29,062 bases of DNA from positions 1-29,062 of the forward strand of contig QIAR01000219.1 in the NCBI GenBank assembly GCA_003225595.1, written 5' to 3'. The notes under the pieces are model-generated. The model saw nothing but the letters and a program-made list of their open reading frames with translations. It ran no database searches and had not been told where the DNA came from. Numbering within the stretch: the stretch's first letter is position 1; each line of letters starts with the position of its first letter. This document shows, one piece after another, positions 22,963 to 29,062 of this stretch. This stretch comes from Acidobacteriota bacterium. Lineage in GTDB: Bacteria; Acidobacteriota; Terriglobia; Terriglobales; Acidobacteriaceae. A program made the translations under genes and the position numbers.

Positions 22963-24033
22963 CTAGGCGTGATTAATAAAACTCGCAACCCAGTTTCCTG
23001 CCTCTCTAGTCCCCAAGGCTCCGCCGATGTCCTGCGTCGTCTTCTTCTGGCGTACGGCTTCCAGCACTGCGGCTTCGATCCTTTCCGCTTCTCGCGCCAG
23101 CCCGAGATGATTCAGCATCATGGCGGCAGTCAAGATCGCGCCAAACGGGTTCGCAACGTTCTTTCCCGCAATCGGCGGTGCCGAACCGTGCACCGGCTCA
23201 AACATCGATGTCTTTCCTGGATGGATGTTGCCGCTCGCTGCCATTCCCAGCCCACCCTGTAGGCCGGCAGCTAGATCGGTGATGATGTCTCCGAACATGT
23301 TGTTTGTCACGATCACATCGAACTGCCGCGGGTCGCGCACCATCTGCATGCAGAGCGCGTCCACGTACATGTGTTCGGCCTTGATCTGCGGATATTCGCG
23401 GCTCACTTCCTTGAACACGCGCTGCCAGAGTCCGTGCGCATAGGTCATGACATTGGCTTTGTCCGTCATGAGCACTCGTTTACGCGGGCTGCCGTCCTGC
23501 TTCTTCTGGCGCTCGCAGTATTCGAACGCATAGCGAATCACGCGTTCGACGCCCTTGCGTGTATTGATATCCTGCTGCACCGCGATTTCGTCCAGCGTGC
23601 CTTGCTTGAAGACGCCACCGACATCTACGTAAACGCCTTCGGTATTCTCCCGCACAACGACAAAGTCGATGTCGTTCGGTTCGATTCCTTTCAGCGGACA
23701 GAGCGCTGCATCGAGCAATCGGACCGGTCGAACGTTGGCATAGAGATCCATCTTGAAGCGCATGCCCAATAGAATTTCTTTGGCGTGGATATTTGAAGGC
23801 ACTCGCGGGTCGCCGAAGGCGCCCACTAGGATGGCATCGAAATCACGTCCCAGCATGGCGAAGCCGTCTGGCGGAATCGTGAGCCCGTCGGCGAGGTAGC
23901 GTTCGGCGCTCCAGTCGAATTGTGTCATCTCGACGGGGGCACCTGTGGCTTGAATTACTCTGACGGCCTGGGGAACTACCTCCCGTCCAATGCCGTCTCC
24001 AGGAACGATTGCAATGCGTTTTTTTGTGCTCAC
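22963..24033 (-). CDS. leuB: 3-isopropylmalate dehydrogenase family enzyme (LeuB-like; substrate uncertain)
   Basis: An NAD(P)-dependent beta-decarboxylating dehydrogenase; in leucine synthesis the substrate would be 3-isopropylmalate. From the GTG at 24033 it has 356 residues. Catalytic residues are conserved: R92 in MRFKMD, R102 in NVRP, R128 in RENTEG, Y135, K192 in TDKAN, D225 in YVDALCMQMV, and D249/D253 in FGDIITD. RENTEG replaces the RELTGG of classical bacterial LeuB and is more like archaeal LeuB/AksF, tartrate or homoisocitrate relatives. The cofactor loop reads HGSAPPIAG, with P287 where the NAD-selecting Asp of Thermus LeuB sits. No leuA, leuC or leuD is nearby. The frame is open to 24174 but that overlaps the divergent gene, so GTG at 24033 is chosen. 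Confidence 0.85.
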   Translation of the reverse strand: MSTKKRIAIVPGDGIGREVVPQAVRVIQATGAPVEMTQFDWSAERYLADGLTIPPDGFAMLGRDFDAILVGAFGDPRVPSNIHAKEILLGMRFKMDLYANVRPVRLLDAALCPLKGIEPNDIDFVVVRENTEGVYVDVGGVFKQGTLDEIAVQQDINTRKGVERVIRYAFEYCERQKKQDGSPRKRVLMTDKANVMTYAHGLWQRVFKEVSREYPQIKAEHMYVDALCMQMVRDPRQFDVIVTNNMFGDIITDLAAGLQGGLGMAASGNIHPGKTSMFEPVHGSAPPIAGKNVANPFGAILTAAMMLNHLGLAREAERIEAAVLEAVRQKKTTQDIGGALGTREAGNWVASFINHA

Positions 24034-24083
24034 GGCTGGAAAGGTAACACACCGAGATGTGCCATGTGTCCTCGAGGCTTCGC

Positions 24084-24089
24084 TATAAT
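24084..24089 (+). promoter_or_regulatory. -10 box of the ygfZ cluster
   Basis: A perfect TATAAT ends 12 bases before the ATG at 24102, predicting a leader of only about six bases. A weak GTGCCA at 24059-24064 has a long 19-base spacer. If translation instead starts at the in-frame ATG at 24144, the leader would be about 48 bases. Confidence 0.5.
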
Positions 24090-24101
24090 CAATAGATTGA
24101 G

Positions 24102-25166
24102 ATGAGCGTAACGGCCCTAACCGAGAAACTAGATTCCAACACCATGCGCACGGCGGAGTACCGTGGTGCAACAAGTTTCGCTGTGTACTCCGATGTGCCC
24201 TCAGAATTCTTAGCTCTGCTCTCTGGTTGCGGTGTCTACGACCTAGGCTGGCGGGCGAAGATCGTGCTTACTGGCAAGGACCGCGTTCGCTGGCTCAATG
24301 GCATGGTCACGAACAATGTCCGTGACCTGAGTGTCGGCCAGGGTGTCTATGCCTTTCTGCTGAACCCGCAGGGGCACATTCTCGGCGATCTATATGCCTA
24401 TAACCGGGGCGATTCCTTGCTGGTGGATACCGACCAGTCGCAGTTAGCCAAATTGCTCGAAATTTTCGATCACTACATCATCATGGATAATGTGGAGGTC
24501 ACCAACATCAGCGAGAAGCTGACCTCAATCGGCGTCGCGGGACCGAAATCGAGGGTCTTGCTCATTGCCGCAGGATTGCAAGTACCTGAACTCAAGCCTT
24601 TGCAGTTCGCTGACGTTGCGTGGCAGCAGGTTGGGTTAACGATCGTTCGCGGCGAGAATGAGAAGCGCGAATCTTACGAGATCTGGCTTGCCCCGGAAAA
24701 TGCCAAGCAAGTTTGGGAAGCTCTCGTCAATACAGGCGCCAAACCTGTCGGCACCACTGCCCTCGATCTGTACCGTGTCGCGTTGGGGATCCCCAAGTAT
24801 GGCCAGGATATTCGCGACCGCGACCTGCCACAGGAAACCGAACAGACCGGCGCTCTCCATTTCAGTAAGGGCTGCTACATCGGGCAGGAGATCGTGGAGC
24901 GGATCCGTTCGCGTGGCAACGTGCGCCGCAAATTCACCGGCTTTCTGATTGACGGGCCTTTGCCTGCGGCGGGAACAAAGATTCAGTCCGCAGGAAAGGA
25001 TGTTGGCGAGATCACCAGCTCGGCTTCACTGCCTGGCGCGGCTGGTGAGCGCGCAGTCGCCCTGGGTTACTTGCGCCGCGAAGCGGCAATGCCCGACAAA
25101 GAATTGCAAGCTGGCAACGCGCGGGCGACAGTGACTCAATTGCCATTCGAAGTCATCAACGATTAG
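24102..25166 (+). CDS. ygfZ: Folate-binding protein YgfZ (GcvT-like, Fe-S cluster maintenance / tRNA modification)
   Basis: YgfZ binds tetrahydrofolate and supports some iron-sulfur enzymes such as the tRNA methylthiotransferase MiaB. The 354 residues have the GcvT-type N-terminal domain (VYDLGWRAKIVLTGKDRVRWLNGMVTNNV, 45-73; GHILGDLYAY) and the diagnostic KGCYIGQE at 256-263 followed by a conserved RSRGNVRRK. That motif with its cysteine (C258) separates YgfZ from true aminomethyltransferase GcvT. The C-terminal barrel ends FEVIND. The first ATG at 24102 lies close behind the -10 box; homology begins nearer the ATG at 24144, so the first 14 residues are uncertain. DUF1844 follows 12 bases after the stop. 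It is divergent from leuB. Confidence 0.93.
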   Translation: MSVTALTEKLDSNTMRTAEYRGATSFAVYSDVPSEFLALLSGCGVYDLGWRAKIVLTGKDRVRWLNGMVTNNVRDLSVGQGVYAFLLNPQGHILGDLYAYNRGDSLLVDTDQSQLAKLLEIFDHYIIMDNVEVTNISEKLTSIGVAGPKSRVLLIAAGLQVPELKPLQFADVAWQQVGLTIVRGENEKRESYEIWLAPENAKQVWEALVNTGAKPVGTTALDLYRVALGIPKYGQDIRDRDLPQETEQTGALHFSKGCYIGQEIVERIRSRGNVRRKFTGFLIDGPLPAAGTKIQSAGKDVGEITSSASLPGAAGERAVALGYLRREAAMPDKELQAGNARATVTQLPFEVIND

Positions 25167-25178
25167 AAGGAAAAAGTT

Positions 25179-25742
25179 ATGGCCCAGAAGAAAGAAGACT
25201 CTGGTTTCACCATTACCGACCGCCGGCTGTTCACGCCCGAGGGAGAGCTTCGTAGCGAAATCCCCGAAGACGCGCCTCCAAAGCCCGTGTCGGAGCCCGC
25301 GCCCGGCAAACAAACTGCAACAGCTCCCGATCCCAACATGCCGCCGACCCCTTCCGCTGCCGAGCAGAAGGCGCAGGCCGACGCATACCGCAAGTCCTCC
25401 AAAGATCTGGATGCGCGTGTCGAACTCAGCGGCCATTCGGCGAAAGAACTCGAGATGACTTTCGAGCGATTTCTGGCCTCCCTATACATGAGTGCCATGA
25501 TGCAGCTCGGCCTCATGCACGAGGAAGGCGAGCAGCCGCACGTTGACCTGGTGGGCGCGCGCCAGACCATCGACACGCTCGGACTGCTGTCGGAGAAAAC
25601 CAAGGGAAATCTCACCTCGGGCGAAGAAAACTTCCTGCAAAACTGTCTGTACGAACTACGCATTGCTTACGTGGAGGTCACGAATGCGCTAGCCCGCCCG
25701 CCCCAGGCTCCTGGCGCAGCTACCGGAACGACAGGAAGATGA
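25179..25742 (+). CDS. DUF1844 domain protein
   Basis: A 187-residue protein of unknown function. The first ~80 residues are charged and Pro/Ala-rich (DFAPPKPVSEPAPGK-like, probably disordered), beginning TDRRLFTPEGELRSE. The conserved DUF1844 helix bundle occupies about 90-170: MTFERFLASLYMSAMMQLGL, then VDLVGARQTIDTLGLLSEKTKGNL and SGEENFLQNCLYELRIAYVE. No catalytic motif is visible. AAGGA lies seven bases before the ATG. The stop codon overlaps the next start (ATGA), so it is translated together with the MBL hydrolase. DUF1844 proteins occur widely in Acidobacteria and Deltaproteobacteria with no assigned role. Confidence 0.9.
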   Translation: MAQKKEDSGFTITDRRLFTPEGELRSEIPEDAPPKPVSEPAPGKQTATAPDPNMPPTPSAAEQKAQADAYRKSSKDLDARVELSGHSAKELEMTFERFLASLYMSAMMQLGLMHEEGEQPHVDLVGARQTIDTLGLLSEKTKGNLTSGEENFLQNCLYELRIAYVEVTNALARPPQAPGAATGTTGR

Positions 25743-26509
25743 AGGCGAAGCTCACGGTGCTGGGCAGTGGCACATCCATGGGTGTGCCCACCATTGGCTG
25801 CACCTGTGCCGTGTGCCGATCATCCGATCCTCGCGACTGCCGCACGCGACCCTCGGTCCTCATCGAGTACGGCGGCAAGTTTGTCCTTATCGACACCACT
25901 CCGGACTTCCGTGAACAAGCCATCCGCGAGGGAATCCGACAACTCGACGCGGTACTTTACACGCACACTCACGCGGATCATATTCTGGGCCTTGACGATT
26001 TACGGCCCCTTAGCTTTCACCACGCCAACGGGATCCCGCTCTATGCGCGTCCCGAAGCGGCTGAGTTCCTGCGTAATATGTTTCGCTACATTTTCGACGC
26101 CGATTACAAATTTGGCGGTATTGCCAAAGTAGAACTGAACTCAATTGATGGCCCCCTGGACCTTTTCGGTGTGCGTTTCGAACCGGTGACTGTGATCCAT
26201 GGTGACTCCGAGATTTATGGGTATCGGGTTGGTTCAGCCGCTTACCTAACGGATTTCAGCGAAATACCGGAAACATCATTCGCCCAATTGCGGGATTTGG
26301 ACGTTCTTTTCCTGGACGCGCTGCGCTACAAGCCGCACCCGACGCACTCGACGGTGCAAAACTCGCTGCACATCGTGGAGCGTGTAAAACCGCGGCGTGC
26401 GTTTTTCACCCATATCTGCCACGACCTGCCGCACGAAGCCACGAATGCTACATTGCCCGACAATGTGCGGCTGTCGTACGACGGGATGAAACTGGAATTC
26501 GAGATTTAG
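25739..26509 (+). CDS. PhnP-like metallo-beta-lactamase-fold hydrolase
   Basis: A 256-residue cytosolic MBL hydrolase, probably a phosphodiesterase. The N-terminus has GSGTSMGVPTIGCTCAVC, whose C21, C23 and C26 match the extra structural zinc site of PhnP-type enzymes. The catalytic metal ligands are in THTHADH (H76, H78, D80, H81), VIHGD, YLTDFSE and FFTHICHD, and the family motif DALRYKPHPTH is present. PhnP cleaves cyclic ribose phosphates in phosphonate breakdown, but there are no phn genes here, and many lineages use this subfamily in other roles. It is translationally coupled to the DUF1844 gene. Confidence 0.92.
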   Translation: MKAKLTVLGSGTSMGVPTIGCTCAVCRSSDPRDCRTRPSVLIEYGGKFVLIDTTPDFREQAIREGIRQLDAVLYTHTHADHILGLDDLRPLSFHHANGIPLYARPEAAEFLRNMFRYIFDADYKFGGIAKVELNSIDGPLDLFGVRFEPVTVIHGDSEIYGYRVGSAAYLTDFSEIPETSFAQLRDLDVLFLDALRYKPHPTHSTVQNSLHIVERVKPRRAFFTHICHDLPHEATNATLPDNVRLSYDGMKLEFEI

Positions 26510-26518
26510 GAACAGCGG

Positions 26519-26550
26519 CCACGGATTGGCACGGAGAGCGCGGATTGAGA
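26519..26550. repeat. Degenerate ~11-base intergenic repeat, copy B
   Basis: CCACGGATTGG, CACGGAGAG and CGCGGATTGAG follow in tandem in the MBL-ribF gap, ten bases after the MBL stop. They match the style of the copies near 22813 and 27647. No reading frame or promoter is evident in it. Confidence 0.4.
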
Positions 26551-26574
26551 CTGAGAGAGCATTGAACACTAGGG

Positions 26575-26592
26575 CCAGACGCATTCGTCTGG
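26575..26592 (+). repeat. Perfect 7-bp hairpin upstream of ribF
   Basis: CCAGACG, loop CATT, CGTCTGG form an uninterrupted stem. No T-run follows, so it is not a canonical intrinsic terminator. It is about 83 bases before the ribF ATG. I see no FMN-riboswitch conserved core around it. Confidence 0.4.
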
Positions 26593-26675
26593 GCGGGTGA
26601 GCGTCGCCATCGGGTTTGAGGAGCTGCGGCTCGGCCGGACAGGTGAGGGCCCTACCCTACGTGGAGCGCCGGACC

Positions 26676-27620
26676 ATGCAAGTCTTTCGCAAACTCGAAG
26701 ACATTCCCGCTGATTTCGGCCGCACTGTCCTGAGTGTCGGAAACTTCGACGGCGTGCACCGCGCCCACATTCACGTCATCAACGAAATGGTCCGGCGCGC
26801 ACAGCAGCAGCATGCCAAATCGATACCAGTAACATTCGAGCCGCATCCCATGCGCATTCTTCGCCCCGACGCCGGGCTGAAGCTGCTCACGCCAACTCTG
26901 GAGAAATTGCGTCTGCTGGAAGGTACCGATCTCGATGCCGTGCTTCTGCTCCCATTCACGCGTGACCTTTCCCTCATGCCGCCGCACCAATTCGCCCGTG
27001 AAATTCTCAAGGACCGCCTCAGAGCCCGTGAGATCCACGAAGGCTACAACTTTCATTTCGGCCACAAGGCCGAGGGCAATGTCAGCATGCTCAGCGAATT
27101 TGGTCGTCAAATGGGCTTTGACGTGAAGGTCTACCCCGAGATGAAGCTGCGTGGCGAATCGGTCTCGAGCAGCCAAATCCGCAAGCTGGTCGCTAATGGT
27201 TGTGTGAGCCGGGCGCGACATCTGCTCGGTCGTCCTTTTAGTATCTTGTCGACGCCTGGGCGGGGGCGGGGCTACGGCGCCAGATACACGGTGCCCACCA
27301 TTAACTTAAGCCGTTACGAGGAACTTGCGCCCCAGGATGGCGTCTATATCACTCGGACTCGAGTAGCTCAGGAATGTTTTGATTCCGTAACTAACATTGG
27401 CAACCGCCCGACCTTTGGCGCGGAATCGTTTGCGATAGAGACCCATTTGCTCAACTTCCATGCCATTGAACTCACTGCCGAAACCGAGGTTGAAATTTAT
27501 TTTCTGGAACGCCTTCGGGATGAAATCAAGTTCCCATCAGTCGACGCACTGCGTGAGCAGATTGCGAGAGATGTAAAGAAGGCAAGAAGGTATTTTCATC
27601 TGCTGAAGTTGCGGCGGTAG
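26676..27620 (+). CDS. ribF: Bifunctional riboflavin kinase / FAD synthetase
   Basis: RibF phosphorylates riboflavin to FMN and adenylylates FMN to FAD. From the ATG at 26676 (GGAG nine bases upstream) it has 314 residues, the family length. The N-terminal nucleotidyltransferase domain shows VGNFDGVHRAH (21-31), GYNFHFGHKAEGN and SSSQIRKLV. The C-terminal kinase domain shows GRGRGYGARYTVPTINL, QDGVYIT, NIGNRPTFG, IETHLLNF and the ending ARRYFHLLKLRR. The kinase glycine-rich loop deviates somewhat from the usual GRTLGFPTANL pattern but keeps the PT pair. An open frame extends back to 26616 without homology. The gene follows a 166-base gap containing a repeat and a hairpin. Confidence 0.95.
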   Translation: MQVFRKLEDIPADFGRTVLSVGNFDGVHRAHIHVINEMVRRAQQQHAKSIPVTFEPHPMRILRPDAGLKLLTPTLEKLRLLEGTDLDAVLLLPFTRDLSLMPPHQFAREILKDRLRAREIHEGYNFHFGHKAEGNVSMLSEFGRQMGFDVKVYPEMKLRGESVSSSQIRKLVANGCVSRARHLLGRPFSILSTPGRGRGYGARYTVPTINLSRYEELAPQDGVYITRTRVAQECFDSVTNIGNRPTFGAESFAIETHLLNFHAIELTAETEVEIYFLERLRDEIKFPSVDALREQIARDVKKARRYFHLLKLRR

Positions 27621-27641
27621 GGACGCGACGGCCCTATTTTT
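27618..27641 (+). terminator. Weak intrinsic terminator after ribF
   Basis: TAGGG (beginning at the ribF stop codon) can pair with CCCTA across a nine-base loop, followed directly by five T residues. The stem is only five base pairs, so strength is doubtful. Confidence 0.35.
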
Positions 27642-27646
27642 CGAAT

Positions 27647-27672
27647 CACGAAGGACACGAAGAAACAGGAAG
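27647..27672. repeat. Degenerate intergenic repeat, copy C
   Basis: CACGAAGGA, CACGAAGAAA and CAGGAAG follow as short tandem units between ribF and the MFS gene, in the same style as the copies near 22813 and 26519. Similar CACGAAGGACACGAAG strings are familiar from intergenic DNA of several environmental phyla, but I cannot search here. Confidence 0.35.
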
Positions 27673-27726
27673 AATCTTGGACAAGATTTTCAATTGCCAA
27701 CTCGCAATCAACAATTGAGAATCTTG
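27671..27726 (+). promoter_or_regulatory. Three-arm inverted-repeat structure directly before the MFS start codon
   Basis: Arm A, AGAATCTTG at 27671-27679. Arm B, CAAGATTTTCAATTG at 27682-27696. Arm C, CAATTGAGAATCTTG at 27712-27726. B is the reverse complement of C over 15 bases with one T/C difference that becomes a U-G pair in RNA, around a 15-base loop. B also pairs with A (AATCTT, loop GGAC, AAGATT). The two hairpins exclude each other. Arm C ends three bases before the ATG at 27730 and covers where a ribosome binding site would be. It could be an RNA switch or a pair of operator sites; the function is inferred. Confidence 0.5.
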
Positions 27727-27729
27727 CCT

Positions 27730-29016
27730 ATGGCTACCAGCCTCACCCTGACCCTTTCCCAGATCACGAGCGCGCAACGCCGCACCCTTATCGCCGCTGC
27801 CCTGGGCTGGATGCTCGACTCCTTCGACGCCATGCTGTACGCGCTCGTGTTGGCGCACATCATGCGCGACCTCGATATGAGCAAAGCTACCGCGGGCCTA
27901 CTCAATAGTCTAACCCTGCTGGCGTCAGGCATCGGGGGCGTGTCATTCGGATTCATCGCTGACCGTATCGGGCGCAAGCGCGCGCTGATGCTCAGCATCT
28001 TGACGTACTCGGTTTGCTCGTTTGCTTCAGGTCTATCGACTTCGGTGCTGATGCTGGCCGTATTCCGTTTCATTCTCGGGCTGGGCATGGGCGGTGAGTG
28101 GAACACGGGCGCCACCCTCGTTGCTGAAACCTGGCCCACAGAATTGCGCGCCAAAGCGATTTCTATCGTGCAAAGCTCATGGGCAGTTGGCTACGCATTA
28201 GCCGCATTGGTCGCCGGGGTCGTCCTGCATTATGCGGATTGGCGCATGGTTTTCTTCATAGGTATCCTACCCGCCCTGATGACACTATGGATTCGGAGCA
28301 GCGTGCCGGAATCCGCAATGTGGCAGGAGCACCATCGGCTATCACAAACACGCCTAGCGCAGGAATCCACCCGCGTAGCCGAAGCACAGCAGAAGTACGA
28401 ACACGATAGCTTCGCGCGCATCTTCCGGCCACCTTACGTCAAAAATACTTTTGCTCTGCTGTTTCTGAATTTCTTCGGCATGTTCGCCTGGTGGGGGTTA
28501 TTCACGTGGATTCCACCGTATTTGTCATTGCCAGTGGAGAACGGCGGACGTGGTTTTGGTGTAATGGGCACGACGACGCTGCTGGTCGTGCTGAATCTTT
28601 TCGGAATGCTCCCAGGCTACACCAGTTTTGGCTGGGTCGCTGACCACCTCGGGCGGCGCAAGTCTTTTATTTGCTATACGCTGCTGGCAGCTCTTGCCGT
28701 GCCACTTTACGCTATGGCGCGTCAGCCTGCTGTTCTGCTGCTGATGGGAACAGTGGTGGCGTTTTTCGGCACCGGATTCTTCTCCGGTTCAGGAATCATC
28801 GGCAGCGAGATATTTCCCACGAGCGTTCGTGCGCGCGCGCTCGGGTTCACCTACAACGGTGCACGTACGATGAGTTCCGTCGCACCATACATCATTGGCC
28901 GTGTCGGACAGGTGAAAGGGCTGAGCTGGGCATTTTACCTGTGCGCCGGCTCGTTTTTGCTCGCGAGCCTCGTGGCAACCCAACTGCCGGAGACGAGAGG
29001 AAAGCAGCTCCAATAG
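27730..29016 (+). CDS. MFS transporter (carboxylate / aromatic-acid H+ symporter-like)
   Basis: A 428-residue major facilitator protein with about twelve membrane helices in two halves. Family signs are LGWMLDSFDAMLYALVLAHI in helix 1 (the GWxLDxFD start of the sialate/aromatic acid:H+ symporter groups), FGFIADRIGRKRALML between helices 2 and 3 (DRxGRK), GLGMGGEWNTGATLVAE in helix 4-5, and WVADHLGRRKSF in the second half. Substrate is probably a small organic anion but cannot be specified. The central loop (about 205-235) is charged. I start at the ATG at 27730; a TTG at 27694 would add 12 residues inside the inverted repeat. Downstream 29017-29062 shows nothing. Confidence 0.92.
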   Translation: MATSLTLTLSQITSAQRRTLIAAALGWMLDSFDAMLYALVLAHIMRDLDMSKATAGLLNSLTLLASGIGGVSFGFIADRIGRKRALMLSILTYSVCSFASGLSTSVLMLAVFRFILGLGMGGEWNTGATLVAETWPTELRAKAISIVQSSWAVGYALAALVAGVVLHYADWRMVFFIGILPALMTLWIRSSVPESAMWQEHHRLSQTRLAQESTRVAEAQQKYEHDSFARIFRPPYVKNTFALLFLNFFGMFAWWGLFTWIPPYLSLPVENGGRGFGVMGTTTLLVVLNLFGMLPGYTSFGWVADHLGRRKSFICYTLLAALAVPLYAMARQPAVLLLMGTVVAFFGTGFFSGSGIIGSEIFPTSVRARALGFTYNGARTMSSVAPYIIGRVGQVKGLSWAFYLCAGSFLLASLVATQLPETRGKQLQ

Positions 29017-29062
29017 ATTCCGGGCAGAGGTCACGTATCCGGCAAGCGAGTTCATTGCAGCA

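Noticed and set aside
26510..26675. FMN riboswitch upstream of ribF
   Set aside because: The conserved RFN core segments are not seen; only one short hairpin and a degenerate repeat are present.

Overview
The window is a gene-dense stretch of a diderm bacterial chromosome made up almost entirely of housekeeping genes. The protein repertoire and sequence style point to Acidobacteriota, probably the Koribacter/Terriglobia side. The grounds are lpxD (lipid A), a two-subunit gamma-alpha-fused KorAB, a DUF1844 protein beside a YgfZ, and several exported acidobacterial-looking hypotheticals. This assignment is inferred from remembered protein similarity; there is no rRNA here to prove it. I see no phage, insertion sequence, CRISPR array, tRNA or rRNA.

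Layout. (1) 1-9638, minus strand: korB (cut by the window edge), korA, accA, dnaE, an exported hypothetical protein and a CCA/poly(A) nucleotidyltransferase with a long basic tail. (2) 9927-12287, plus strand: a small hypothetical protein, an exported HAD acid phosphatase and a solitary lpxD. (3) 12400-20680, minus strand: an eight-gene directon, read as MTA phosphorylase, PfkB kinase, GT-C-like membrane protein, MgtC-like protein, dapF, ldcA, mpl, plsC. Four of its junctions are ATGA stop/start overlaps, so it is probably co-transcribed and translationally coupled. (4) 20738-22803: an exported HExxH metallopeptidase, divergent from a short TPR protein whose frame is broken. (5) 22963-24033: a LeuB-family dehydrogenase on the minus strand. 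(6) 24102-29016, plus strand: ygfZ, DUF1844, a PhnP-like MBL hydrolase, ribF and an MFS transporter.

How the genes fit together. The centre of the large directon is a cell-wall module. LdcA trims murein tetrapeptide to tripeptide, Mpl religates the tripeptide to UDP-MurNAc, and DapF should supply meso-DAP. PlsC and LpxD concern membrane lipids, AccA fatty acid synthesis, and KorAB ferredoxin-linked 2-oxoacid oxidation. MTA phosphorylase and the PfkB kinase suggest purine or thiomethyl salvage.

No clearly new multi-gene system was found. The points most worth a second look are: a DapF in which both catalytic cysteines are serine; a LeuB-family enzyme with an atypical cofactor-site residue; a three-arm inverted-repeat structure directly in front of the MFS start codon; TATAAT boxes so close to start codons that transcripts would be nearly leaderless; a one-base frameshift in the TPR gene; and a polyproline/lysine-alanine tail on the nucleotidyltransferase. 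No gene-free stretch exceeds 300 bases. The longest (7794-8090 and 9639-9926) hold only weak inverted repeats and possible promoters. Bases 29017-29062 show nothing I can call.
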